Assembly (NCBI GenBank): GCA_038852285.1
Contig: JAWCKG010000003.1
Span: 62,001 to 126,000 of the forward strand
Direction: 5' to 3'
Origin: Candidatus Bathyarchaeia archaeon
Lineage (GTDB): Archaea; Thermoproteota; Bathyarchaeia; 40CM-2-53-6; DTGE01
Length of the DNA: 64,000 nt
This document shows positions 25,255 to 33,561 of the stretch, piece by piece. Position 1 is the stretch's first letter. Each line of letters opens with the position of its first letter. The notes under the pieces are model-generated. The model was not told the DNA's origin. It did no database searches and was given only the letters and a program-made list of their open reading frames with translations. The translations under genes were made by a program, and so were the position numbers.

Positions 25255-26319
25255 ATGAATGTAAAGATAAAGTTGCCAGCGGGTAAAAGCATGCTGGTCG
25301 ACGGACCAGCCTCTATTACGTTTGAGGAGGGTGAAGCCCAGGTCCTCGGAGCCCCTGTGAGAAGACGTGAGAAACTCCTCGTAAAAGATGGTGTTAGGCT
25401 CCCACTAGATTCCATTAAAAACTGCGATTTAACCTTGAATATAATGGATGAGAGGCAACTCATCATCGTGGAGTCCAAGGCGATTCCTTCATCATGGATA
25501 GACGTAGCCGCGGAGTTGGTGAAAAGAAACCTAGAGAAGGTCATGGTTTTAGGCGCAGTCGACGCTGGTAAAAGCTCTTTATGCACCTATCTTTCAAACA
25601 TTTTCTTCGAGAAGATGGGAAAAGCCTACATTCTCGATTTGGATCTAGGTCAATCGAACCTAGGCCCTCCCACCACCCTGGGGCTGGGAGAAGTCAGGAG
25701 CTATATTAAAAGTTTGGGCGAAGCGTGCACACTTGCCCTATACTTCGTTGGTTCAAACACACCTCACAACGCGCTGAACAAGGTATTCAGGGGCGTGGTT
25801 AAGTTAACCACCGTTGGGTTAACTGCCCCCTTAATCATAAACACTGATGGGTGGATATCTGATGAGCTAGCCGTGTCCTACAAGCTCAGGTTAATAGAGT
25901 TGATCAAGCCGAAAGCCTTGGTAGCGTTAGGTGAAGAGGCGAATAAATTATTGACGGCTTCTGAAGTGACCGCCTTCAAAGCTCAAACACCCCCCTATGT
26001 GTTAAGGAGAAGCCGCGAAGACAGAAGAATCATCAGGGAGCGAAGGTTTTACGAGTACTTGAAAAATGGTAGGCCAAGATTCTTCAATTTAAAATCGCTT
26101 ACCTACGAAGGGCTCCGCGATGAAAAAGAATCTTTAAGATCGCTGGTCGGATTGTTGAATTCCGAGGGATGGTTGCTTGGAATAGGCGTTGTCAAAGAGT
26201 TAAGCCTCAAAAAATGCTACGTTAAGGTTCACACAAATTTCGATGGAAAGGTGCACAGGATAGAGGAAGGAGACGTTAAACTCGATGATCAGGGTAGGGA
26301 AATTCCACCGAATCAGTAA
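25255..26319 (+). CDS. Clp1/Grc3-like polynucleotide 5'-kinase (COG1341)
   Basis: Predicted RNA/DNA 5'-hydroxyl kinase. After an N-terminal beta domain (residues ~1-90) comes the P loop GAVDAGKSS (residues 100-108), then DLDLGQSNLGPPTT, the Clp1-family Walker B/clasp-like block, and later LINTDGW as INTDGWI. The C-terminal domain ends with GWLLGIGVVKELS. In archaea such enzymes phosphorylate 5'-OH RNA, possibly in tRNA splicing or repair. 354 residues. It reads alone on the plus strand and is followed by a stem-loop. Confidence 0.88.
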   Translation: MNVKIKLPAGKSMLVDGPASITFEEGEAQVLGAPVRRREKLLVKDGVRLPLDSIKNCDLTLNIMDERQLIIVESKAIPSSWIDVAAELVKRNLEKVMVLGAVDAGKSSLCTYLSNIFFEKMGKAYILDLDLGQSNLGPPTTLGLGEVRSYIKSLGEACTLALYFVGSNTPHNALNKVFRGVVKLTTVGLTAPLIINTDGWISDELAVSYKLRLIELIKPKALVALGEEANKLLTASEVTAFKAQTPPYVLRRSREDRRIIRERRFYEYLKNGRPRFFNLKSLTYEGLRDEKESLRSLVGLLNSEGWLLGIGVVKELSLKKCYVKVHTNFDGKVHRIEEGDVKLDDQGREIPPNQ

Positions 26320-26332
26320 ACGGGAGATCGAA

Positions 26333-26355
26333 GCCGCTTCCCAAATTGAAGCGGC
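26333..26355 (+). terminator. stem-loop after the Clp1-like gene
   Basis: GCCGCTTC and GAAGCGGC form a perfect 8-bp stem around a seven-base loop, starting 13 bases after the stop codon. There is no clear T-run, so its role as terminator is inferred from position only. Confidence 0.4.
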
Positions 26356-26492
26356 AGCATCCAGCGTCTAATCAAACTTCGAATGGGCTTTGACTCCACG
26401 ATATTTATAACTGACTACCTGCTCTAATTCACGTATGTAAAAGATTTGAAGTTATTTTCCAGGGGCTTTTTAAAATTCTATTAGAGGGAGAA

Positions 26493-26819
26493 TTGTTGGA
26501 AGAGGAGAAGCATTCGACGAAGGTTGACGGTGTAGAAATTTGTTTATCATTGTTCAGATTGGAAAACGCCGTAATCGCCTTTTTCTATGAAAAAGTAGCC
26601 AAGCTTGGAACATTAGCGGTTTCCCTAACACTGCCCGGGGGGTTGAGGTTAGGGCCATCTTCCACGATTCTCGGCGAAAAAAACAAGTTGGCGGCGCGGG
26701 TGATCGCTGAAAGGCTGGCCTTTAAGACGGGCAGAATCGCACTCGTCTCCGTTTACGCCAATATGCCTGAAAAAGAATTATTGAAAGCGATGGTAGGACT
26801 AATCGAGGAGATCTGTTGA
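26493..26819 (+). CDS. small protein resembling proteasome assembly chaperone 4 (PAC4)
   Basis: A 108-residue soluble alpha/beta protein. The segment GPSSTILGEKNKLAARVIAE and the following RLAFKTGRIALVSVYAN match the pattern I recall for eukaryotic PAC4/PSMG4 (STSLLGD, then GLAQRLARKT and VFVSYNLQN), including spacing to a C-terminal helix. If so it would assist 20S proteasome assembly. The start is a TTG, at 26493 or 26496; the second is better spaced from GGGAG at 26486-26490. Base composition is like its neighbours. No proteasome subunit gene is in the window, so the call rests on sequence pattern alone. Confidence 0.55.
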   Translation: MLEEEKHSTKVDGVEICLSLFRLENAVIAFFYEKVAKLGTLAVSLTLPGGLRLGPSSTILGEKNKLAARVIAERLAFKTGRIALVSVYANMPEKELLKAMVGLIEEIC

Positions 26820-26827
26820 TCAGCCTC

Positions 26828-28093
26828 TTAATATGAGATTTTTGCCTCGGAGGGTAGAGACCCCAATATCGTCTCCGAAGCTTTTTTAACACTAGCTCTA
26901 TGCTCCTCTCGCGTATACACCCTTAAAATGCTCATAAATACCGTTAACACATTTATTATCCTAGAGATTTCCCCAACGCTTCGAACGTCTTTTTTCCCCT
27001 CCCTATCCACAAGTATGGGAATATCCATAAGCTCCGAGGTCGCGTCTGAATAAGGAACTGACGGCAGTGAAGGCACATCTATCACCACTTCCTCTCGAGG
27101 TAAGTTCGCTTCCGAGGCTATCTCATCTTCAATTCTACCGCGAACCGACTCGTTTGTAAAAATGCTGGAAACCAACTTATCCTTCGTGTATAGGGTCACC
27201 TCGTACGCGCATTTGAGAAGCCTTCTACACTCCAGATCCTCCAATATTTTTCTTGAAGATGGACATCGCTTCAGGAGGCTCCAAGTGGAGTAGTCATCTA
27301 ACTGAAGATACTCGTCAGAATTTTGGAATTTTAATAAATCAAGCTCGTTCATAGCTGACTCTAACGCCTTAACAAGCATGATTTGAACAGCCCTAGAGGC
27401 TTTATGGAAATATATGGTTTTAAACGACTCAAGCCTAGCCAAGAGGAAAGCCTCCAAAGTGGAGAGGGCTGTGCTGTCTACGACCAGCATGTCATCTCGC
27501 AGATCCATAGTGTAGATAAGCCTGTAAACATCCACGTATCCATAGCCGGCGCCTGTATGATATGAGTCCCGAGATATAAAGTCCAGTTTATCTACGTCAA
27601 CAGCCCCCGCGATCATCTGGTTTTTAAAGGGCCTGTCCTCTGTTAACTTGCCAACGGCCAGCTTGCTCAAGTCTGTTCTGCTAAACCCATGAGACTCAGC
27701 TATGTCGCCCACTTCAGACTCTTTGATCAACCACGATGTTAAGTCCTCATGCGTTTTTCCGAGACGCTTGATTAAAATGGGGTCGAATACGTGGGAGAAT
27801 GGCCCATGACCAAGGTCATGCAGTAACGCCGCCAACCTGATCCGCTGCCATTCTTCAGGGTTTTCTTCCACTGGCAGGTTCTCCCACATCAATCCTGCCA
27901 GATACATGGATCCTAAAACATGCTCAAACCTAGTGTGGTTGGCCGCAGGGTAAACGTACTCTGACCCGGATAGCTGTTTAATTCTTCTCAGCCTTTGAAC
28001 CGGTCTAGTGTCGATTACCTCTTTCTCCATGTTCGTAATCTTTATGTACCCATATAAGGGGTCCTTAATGAACCCCCAGAATTGACGCTTCAT
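26828..28093 (-). CDS. HD-domain phosphohydrolase (COG1078)
   Basis: Metal-dependent phosphohydrolase related to dNTP triphosphohydrolases and SAMHD1. The start FIKDPLYGYIKI is the COG1078 hallmark, followed by PVQRLRRIKQLSGSEYVYPAANHTRFEHVLG-type sequence (His-containing), the HD motif in AALLHDLGHGPFSHVF, and DFISRDSYHTGAGYG. It probably hydrolyses dNTPs or related nucleotides; the substrate is not known. I start at the ATG at 28093 because the family begins there. The frame is open to 28195, but that would overlap tmk. Divergent from tmk, so both act in nucleotide metabolism. Confidence 0.88.
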   Translation of the reverse strand: MKRQFWGFIKDPLYGYIKITNMEKEVIDTRPVQRLRRIKQLSGSEYVYPAANHTRFEHVLGSMYLAGLMWENLPVEENPEEWQRIRLAALLHDLGHGPFSHVFDPILIKRLGKTHEDLTSWLIKESEVGDIAESHGFSRTDLSKLAVGKLTEDRPFKNQMIAGAVDVDKLDFISRDSYHTGAGYGYVDVYRLIYTMDLRDDMLVVDSTALSTLEAFLLARLESFKTIYFHKASRAVQIMLVKALESAMNELDLLKFQNSDEYLQLDDYSTWSLLKRCPSSRKILEDLECRRLLKCAYEVTLYTKDKLVSSIFTNESVRGRIEDEIASEANLPREEVVIDVPSLPSVPYSDATSELMDIPILVDREGKKDVRSVGEISRIINVLTVFMSILRVYTREEHRASVKKASETILGSLPSEAKISY

Positions 28094-28185
28094 TTTAATT
28101 AAAATATAAAGCGGAGTCTTAAAAACTTCTTTATATTGATTCATATGATGATTTGATAAATCGCGTTGAAATGGAGACTTGAAAA

Positions 28186-28791
28186 ATGGTTTCACGTAAA
28201 AATGGTTTTTTTATAGTTTTAGATGGGATTGATGGATGCGGGAAAACGGTTCAATCAAAGATTTTGCAGAGAAAGCTTTCCAAGATGGGGATCCCCTCAA
28301 AGTATACGGCGGAGCCCTCCGCAGGCTTTGTGGGCGCTTACCTTAAGAGGCTGCTGGCTTCAGGTAAGAAGATGCCGCCTATGCTTGAGGTGTTGCTTTT
28401 CGCCGCCGATAGATTCGATCACTTGAAAAGCTGTGTTGAAGTTGAGGTGAATAAGGGATGCTCGATTGTTTGCGACAGGTACGTTTACGCGTCACTGGCC
28501 TATCAGGGAGCACAAGGAGTTGAATTAAATTGGATTAGAGAAGTTAACAACTTCGCTTTAAAGCCTGATGTTTCAATCTACCTGGACGTCGACCCAGAGG
28601 TTGGCCTTAGAAGACGGGGCGATAGACGATCCATCTTCGAATACTTAGAGTTAGAGAGAAAAGCGAGGGAGATATACCTTCAACTTGTAAAGGAGGGTGA
28701 AATGATTTACGTTAATTCAATGGAAGAGCTCAGCCAGGTTAGTCAAAAAATTTTCGATATTACGGTAAACGCGATCAAGAAGATTCGTTAA
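28186..28791 (+). CDS. tmk: thymidylate kinase
   Basis: Phosphorylates dTMP to dTDP for DNA synthesis. P loop DGIDGCGKT at residues 13-21, DRYVYASLAYQGAQG for the nucleoside-binding DR(Y/F) motif, and DVDPEVGLRRRGDRR for the lid region. 201 residues. Cys18 in the P loop is a small deviation from the usual Ser/Ala. It starts at an ATG and is divergent from the HD phosphohydrolase. Confidence 0.93.
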   Translation: MVSRKNGFFIVLDGIDGCGKTVQSKILQRKLSKMGIPSKYTAEPSAGFVGAYLKRLLASGKKMPPMLEVLLFAADRFDHLKSCVEVEVNKGCSIVCDRYVYASLAYQGAQGVELNWIREVNNFALKPDVSIYLDVDPEVGLRRRGDRRSIFEYLELERKAREIYLQLVKEGEMIYVNSMEELSQVSQKIFDITVNAIKKIR

Positions 28792-28802
28792 AACTCAGAA
28801 AG

Positions 28803-29750
28803 TTATAGTTTAACCTCGATGTACAACCTTTCAAGAAGCTCCTTATACCTATTCCTGATGGTGACCTCAGTTACATTAGCCACTTCCGCTATTTCCCTTT
28901 GAGTTTTCCGTTCATTGGTTAAAACGGTTGCTATGTAAGTGGCTGCGGCCGCTATGCCAGTCGGCCCCCTCCCACTGGTAAGCTTCAGATCCTTGGCCAT
29001 TTGAAGAATTTTTATGGCTATGGCCTCAGCCTTCCCTGAAACCACAAGCCTGTTAGAGAAACGCGCGGCGTATTGAGGACTTATCGATGGTGGGACAAAC
29101 GCTCCCAGCTCCCTTACCATGAACCTGTAGCTTCTCCCTATGTCCTTCTTACTTATGTTAGAGGCTGAAGAAATCTCATCCAACGTCCTAGGCACACCGC
29201 ATTGCCTGCAACTCATGTATATGGCCGCCGCTGCTACGTTGTGAATCGACCTGCCCCTTATCAGCCTCTTCTTTATGGCTTTACGGTAAATCACCGAGGC
29301 GGTTTCTAGAATGTTTTTAGGCAACTTCAAAGAGGATGCAATTTTAGTAAGCTCTGAAAGGGCGACCGCCAAGTTCCTCTCCGTGGCATCGGACACCCTA
29401 ACCCGCCTCTGCCACTTCCTAAGCTTATAGATTTCAAGCCTCTTCTCACAAGCGTCACCGGTGAGTGAGCGGCCGTCCCTCCAATCGATCATGGTGGACA
29501 GCCCCTTATCATGTATTGTGTAAGTTAACGGTGAACCCACCCTCATCCTCTTAGCCCTCTGCTCCTCGTCGAACGCCCTCCATTCAGGACTTGCGACGGC
29601 AATTTTATCGTCGACTACGCATCCACAGTCCATGCACACAACCTCAGCCACATCATAATCCCTCATCAACCTAGTACCGCCGCATTCAGGACACACAGTC
29701 ACAACTCCCTTAACAGGGCTTTCCTCGTCAAGGCCACGTGGTTCAACCAT
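28803..29750 (-). CDS. tfb: transcription initiation factor TFB
   Basis: Archaeal TFIIB homolog that joins TBP-bound promoters and recruits RNA polymerase. N-terminal zinc ribbon with CPEC (20, 23) and CMDC (39, 42), then the B-reader region (FDEEQRAKRMRVGSPLTYTIHDKGLST in two parts), followed by two cyclin folds (LAVALSELTKIASSL; and KDLKLTSGRGPTGIAAAATYIA) with the recognition helix TQREIAEVANVTEVTIRNRY. 315 residues. Gar1 is five bases upstream on the same strand, the usual archaeal gar1-tfb pair. Confidence 0.96.
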   Translation of the reverse strand: MVEPRGLDEESPVKGVVTVCPECGGTRLMRDYDVAEVVCMDCGCVVDDKIAVASPEWRAFDEEQRAKRMRVGSPLTYTIHDKGLSTMIDWRDGRSLTGDACEKRLEIYKLRKWQRRVRVSDATERNLAVALSELTKIASSLKLPKNILETASVIYRKAIKKRLIRGRSIHNVAAAAIYMSCRQCGVPRTLDEISSASNISKKDIGRSYRFMVRELGAFVPPSISPQYAARFSNRLVVSGKAEAIAIKILQMAKDLKLTSGRGPTGIAAAATYIATVLTNERKTQREIAEVANVTEVTIRNRYKELLERLYIEVKL

Positions 29751-29754
29751 AACC

Positions 29755-30009
29755 CTACTTACCTCTCTTTTCAGCGTAAATGACCCGACCGATAATTTTT
29801 TTGGGAAAAGCCACTTCAGGTTTTATCGATAAGTATGGTGATTTAACCGGGCCGAACACGTCTAACAGTAAACCCACAGGACGAAGTTCACTGTCAAAGA
29901 CTTTTGATCCTAAAGGTGGAGGCGTTCTCGACTCCATCCTAGCGATGAGGCGCCGGCTACTGGAAAAATGAGATATCTTCCCTATTCTAATCAAACAGTC
30001 GTCCCCCAT
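29755..30009 (-). CDS. gar1: H/ACA RNP protein Gar1
   Basis: Small beta-barrel subunit of the pseudouridylation RNP. The block PPPLGSKVFDSELRPVGLLLDVFGPVKSPYLSI (shown here as two adjacent pieces) has the Gar1 pattern G-x-V-x-D, VG-x-[LV]-x-DVFGPV, and PY. 84 residues, normal for archaea. It pairs with tfb, and Nop10 and L7Ae of the same complex are elsewhere in the window; Cbf5 is not here. Confidence 0.92.
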   Translation of the reverse strand: MGDDCLIRIGKISHFSSSRRLIARMESRTPPPLGSKVFDSELRPVGLLLDVFGPVKSPYLSIKPEVAFPKKIIGRVIYAEKRGK

Positions 30010-30340
30010 CGCGCCACGGCCCTAGCTAAAATGGCATATATGAACTGGGCTCTCCCTTTTAAACCTAGTTTTTCAACTCATTAACGCCGTTAACGATCCT
30101 TCAAAAACAATGCGAATTTTCAATCATGATAAAAGAACGATTATCTAACCTCGATAAGGCGGTGAGAGAACAGTAATCCGCCTAGAAAGCAGACTCCTAA
30201 AGACTTTAAGGTATGCCTAAGTGTCCGAAAAAATGAAAAAGCCGCAGACTCATCTATGGAGATTCCCGTCCTGGGGAAACATTTATGTAACCTCAAGGAA
30301 TCCCCTTAATTTCAAATAGCTGTCAACGTGGAATCAGAGA
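30010..30340. other. intergenic region between gar1 and L15e
   Basis: This 331-base divergent region should hold promoters of the gar1-tfb pair and L15e. Apart from an A/T-rich box near 30278-30290 I see no gene, tRNA or convincing small RNA. Confidence 0.5.
30278..30290 (+). promoter_or_regulatory. TATA-like box for L15e
   Basis: AAACATTTATGTAA is about 55 bases before the L15e ATG, giving a leader near 30 bases if used. Confidence 0.35.
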
Positions 30341-30811
30341 ATGTCAGCATACAAGTATTTATCTAAGGCATGGGCCAAGCCTCAAGCCGAGATGCTTGGT
30401 GTCTCGGTTAAAGAATGGATGAAGGAAACCCTCATTAAATGGCGGAAACAGCCCTCCGTAATCAGGGTTATGAAACCCACGAGAATCGACAAAGCCAGAA
30501 GGTTAGGTTATAAAGCCAAGCCAGGATTCATAGTCGTCAGAGTGAGAGTTAGGAAAGGGGGTGCGAGGAAGCCTAGGCCACGTTCAGGTAGAAGGCCCAA
30601 GGCCTTGGGCGTAACAAAGTACACGAGGGAGAAAAGTTTAAGGAAAATCGCCCAAGAGAGAGCTACCCGCAAATACGTGAACCTCATACCCTTGAACACC
30701 TATTTTATATGGGAAGACGGTAAGCACGCCTGGTTCGAGGTGTTAATGGTCGATCCAAACCACCCCTCAATAAAATCGGATAAAAGTCAACCTGTACCAG
30801 AAGCCCTTTAA
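30341..30811 (+). CDS. rpl15e: ribosomal protein L15e (eL15), short form
   Basis: Large-subunit protein. The start SAYKYLSKAWAKPQ, the strand QPSVIRVMKPTRIDKARRLGYKAK (two pieces), the basic loop RKGGARKPRPRSGRRPKALG, and WFEVLMVDPNHPSIKSD are standard. It ends at 156 residues just after the DPNHPSIK block, whereas many euryarchaeal and crenarchaeal homologs run to about 190-215 with a further basic tail. Short forms are known in some archaea such as Thaumarchaeota, so this is likely lineage-specific rather than a truncation. Confidence 0.94.
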   Translation: MSAYKYLSKAWAKPQAEMLGVSVKEWMKETLIKWRKQPSVIRVMKPTRIDKARRLGYKAKPGFIVVRVRVRKGGARKPRPRSGRRPKALGVTKYTREKSLRKIAQERATRKYVNLIPLNTYFIWEDGKHAWFEVLMVDPNHPSIKSDKSQPVPEAL

Positions 30812-31124
30812 ATACGCATGCCCCTCAACGACGCTCAACGTTAAGCATATCAAACCTTAAAAAATATTCGCCATCATCTCCATCTCATATAACATTTGAG
30901 GTTCCGTTTTTTCATCACTCGAACAAATATCGCCAGCAAGCTCCATACCGCTAAGAACACCACTGAAGAGTTGATGGATAGCCTAGCCTTGCCTCCGTGT
31001 TAGGATAAACCGAAGCCCCATGGGGCTTTCTTCGATAAAAAGCCTCCTTGGCTTCGTTTGAATCAATAACCAACTTTAATAAGATGCTCCTAGTGGGGGT
31101 ACTCCTTAAATTGCGTAGGATGCT
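30812..31124. other. intergenic region between L15e and the tautomerase gene
   Basis: These 313 bases separate two convergent genes. The only clear structure is the palindrome at 31013-31028 with a flanking inverted repeat (CGAAGCC and GGCTTCG). No small gene was recognised. Confidence 0.5.
31013..31028. repeat. perfect 16-bp palindrome
   Basis: AAGCCCCATGGGGCTT is a perfect palindrome in the gap between convergent genes. A wider inverted repeat CGAAGCC...GGCTTCG surrounds part of it. It may act as a bidirectional terminator or just be a stem-loop. Confidence 0.45.
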
Positions 31125-31334
31125 TTATGGCGGCTTTATATGTTTGAGTTTCTCATCCTCGCTGGCTTGTTTCCCACCTAGTCCCCAGTTTTCCTTCATA
31201 ACCTCGTGAATTACAACTTCAACGCCTTCCGCAGGGACTCCTATTTCGGTGAAAAGATTCGTTATGCCTGCTATCACCTTTTTCTTAGCTTCGTTTGAAA
31301 ACCCCGTCCAAACATAAATATGTACAATCGGCAT
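31125..31334 (-). CDS. 4-oxalocrotonate tautomerase-like protein
   Basis: A 69-residue member of the tautomerase superfamily. After Met, the N-terminal proline is present (MPIVHIYVWTGFSNEAKKK), as required for catalysis in 4-oxalocrotonate tautomerase-type enzymes. The rest has the expected VVIHEVMKENWGLGGKQAS pattern. Substrate unknown. It stands alone between two intergenic stretches. Confidence 0.85.
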   Translation of the reverse strand: MPIVHIYVWTGFSNEAKKKVIAGITNLFTEIGVPAEGVEVVIHEVMKENWGLGGKQASEDEKLKHIKPP

Positions 31335-31607
31335 AAGTTGAAATATGTTTATAATGTTTAAAAGTTTTATTTCATCATGGCTAGAATAGCGTTACGGGGG
31401 CCGTTCTCAGCCTACGTGTTCTGGCTCTGACGATTGACAAGGATTAGTGTTGGTTTGATCGAATGGTAGAAGGCTGTGTTTATCATGAAACAGTATGTAT
31501 CCTAACCCGCCTGAATAACGCTATATGTGCTTCTTTCAAAACGCATGCGAAGTTTAATGCGGTTTATATGCGCTGAGGGAGAAAGGTAAGAAGACATTTT
31601 ATCCTCA

Positions 31608-32042
31608 TTATTCGATCGTAATGTATTCTTCGGGCAGTTGTACGATGCCGACGTTGTTTAAATAAGTGAATACTCCGAACTCGTCTAGGACGGAGTCTAT
31701 AACTATGGCTATGATATAAGGTGAGAACTGCTGTAGCTTAAGTTGGGTTTGCACATCCATGTCGGACATGAAGACGCCACAACCTACATGTGAGTGATAC
31801 CATCCTACGATGCTGCCTTGAATTTTCCCTATCATCATCTCTTGGGCTATTTTAGCCATGCGTCTGGCGGAGAAGATGGAGGTTGAACCGTCCGCCTCTC
31901 CCTCCCCTTCTATAGCGTCGGTTACCTTTAATTCGCCGCCTTCTAATCCCCCCAAAAGCAATCCAATTTGCTCGTAAGGCTTTTTAGTATGCGAGATTAT
32001 TTTCCCCATAGCTAATCTGCTAATGGCAACCTTGAAGAGCAT
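31608..32042 (-). CDS. JAMM/MPN+ metalloprotease, Rpn11-like
   Basis: Predicted zinc isopeptidase of the JAMM family. The full metal motif is present: HSH then seven residues, Ser, two residues, Asp (HSHVGCGVFMSDMD), with the catalytic Glu in YEQIGLLLGG. The context GWYHSHVGCG...TQ is closer to eukaryotic Rpn11 and CSN5 than to typical prokaryotic JAMM proteins, which have Pro before the Ser. The ATG at 32042 is preceded by GGAGG with a four-base gap, giving 144 residues; the frame is open 20 codons further. Rpn11 removes ubiquitin; no ubiquitin-like, E1 or E2 gene is in this window. Confidence 0.88.
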   Translation of the reverse strand: MLFKVAISRLAMGKIISHTKKPYEQIGLLLGGLEGGELKVTDAIEGEGEADGSTSIFSARRMAKIAQEMMIGKIQGSIVGWYHSHVGCGVFMSDMDVQTQLKLQQFSPYIIAIVIDSVLDEFGVFTYLNNVGIVQLPEEYITIE

Positions 32043-32172
32043 TTTTCCTCCATCCACATTCTCAACATAGCATAATAGTATTGAAAGATTTTTAACCCGC
32101 ACCTTTAAATTTACATGGAAATCCCTTTTAATCTATTCATGATTTAGGGCGAGAATCCTAGAAGGGATAAAA

Positions 32173-33381
32173 TTGGTGGACTACATTGTTGGGATTGTAG
32201 GTAAACCTAATGTAGGGAAATCCACGTTTTTCTCAGCTCTAACGATGAAAACGGTGCCCATTGCGAACTATCCTTTCACAACGATTCAACCAAACAGAGG
32301 CGTAGGATATGTAAGGGTTCCATGCGTGTGCAAAGAGTTCGGGGTTAAAGATGAACCAACGAACTCCGCTTGTATAAACGGCAACAGGTTTATCCCAGTT
32401 GAGCTAGTTGACTGCGCGGGTCTTGTTCCAGGGGCTTGGATGGGGAAGGGGCTTGGAAACATGTTTCTAGACGAGATTAGGCGCGCTAAGGTTTTAATAC
32501 ATGTAGTGGACGCTTCAGGATCCACCGATGAGGAGGGTAAGCCATGTGCGACTGGGACCCATGACCCCTCCATCGACGTGAAGTTTCTCGAAGAAGAAAT
32601 CGACAGATGGTTGATGAGCATCATTAAGAAAGACTGGAGTAAAATAGTGAAGTTAACCGAAGTTGACAAGAAACCCTTAACCGAGGTGATAGCGGAGAGA
32701 TTAAGCGGCATATCCGTGTCTAAAATTGAGGTTGCTCAGGCGTTGAGTAGCGCAGGTCTCATGGAGGCTAGGGCTTCAGAGTGGGGGGATGAACGATTAA
32801 TGGATTTTACAAGGAAGGTTAGGGCTAAGTCAAAGCCCATGCTAATCGCCGCTAACAAAGTTGACATCCCAACTGCGGAAGCATATGTTGAGAAATTAAA
32901 AGGTAGTGGGTCGCATGTGGTGCCCTGCTCTGCTGAAGCCGAACTAGCGCTAAAGAAGGGAGTTGAAAAAAACGTTTTGTCATACTTGCCGGGCGACGGA
33001 GATTTCGAGATAATAGGGGAGATAACTGACGCGCAGAGAAAGGCGTTAAATTGGATTAAAGATAACGTTCTCGGAAAATGGGGTTCTACAGGTGTGCAAC
33101 AAGCTTTGAACTTTTCCTTCCTAAACCTTCTAGGCATGAAGGTAGTTTACCCGGTTGTTGACCCAGACAAGCTTACCGATCATCGAGGAAGGGTCCTGCC
33201 TGAAGCCCATCTGGTCCCAGGAGACGCCACCGCCAAGCAGTTTGCGTATTCCATTCACACCGAGTTGGGGGAGCACTTCATATACGCGGTGGAGGCGCGT
33301 TCTAGTAAAAGGGTTGGAGAAGACTATGTGCTAAAAGACGGCGACGTCATCTCAATAGTTTCTGCTAGAAAAAGGGGTTGA
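32173..33381 (+). CDS. YchF/OLA1-type GTP-binding protein with TGS domain
   Basis: P-loop ATPase/GTPase of the OBG-HflX-like superfamily. GKPNVGKSTFFSALT (P loop), DCAGLVPGAWMGKGLG (switch II), NKVD in AANKVDIPTAE, and a C-terminal TGS domain (RGRVLPEAHLVPGDATAKQFA, DGDVISIVSA). Archaeal members are about 400 residues, as here (402). Role likely in translation or ribosome biology. Start is TTG at 32173 or GTG at 32176. It is divergent from the JAMM gene. Confidence 0.9.
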   Translation: MVDYIVGIVGKPNVGKSTFFSALTMKTVPIANYPFTTIQPNRGVGYVRVPCVCKEFGVKDEPTNSACINGNRFIPVELVDCAGLVPGAWMGKGLGNMFLDEIRRAKVLIHVVDASGSTDEEGKPCATGTHDPSIDVKFLEEEIDRWLMSIIKKDWSKIVKLTEVDKKPLTEVIAERLSGISVSKIEVAQALSSAGLMEARASEWGDERLMDFTRKVRAKSKPMLIAANKVDIPTAEAYVEKLKGSGSHVVPCSAEAELALKKGVEKNVLSYLPGDGDFEIIGEITDAQRKALNWIKDNVLGKWGSTGVQQALNFSFLNLLGMKVVYPVVDPDKLTDHRGRVLPEAHLVPGDATAKQFAYSIHTELGEHFIYAVEARSSKRVGEDYVLKDGDVISIVSARKRG

Positions 33382-33561
33382 ACTTTCTTCCCGCCGTGTT
33401 GTTAAGAAATAAGAGCTTATGTTTGCATAATTTTAAAAGATTTCTATAATGTTACCATTAATTGAGCCCTTCAGCCAGAAACGTCAAAATTTCAGAGATA
33501 TTATCCTTCATTTATCAATGTCAACGAAATAAATTGAGCAGGCCCATCCCCTGCATCTCGG

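Noticed and set aside
26333-26355. Riboswitch-like element after the Clp1-like gene
   Set aside because: It is a simple stem-loop without the conserved pattern of any known riboswitch.
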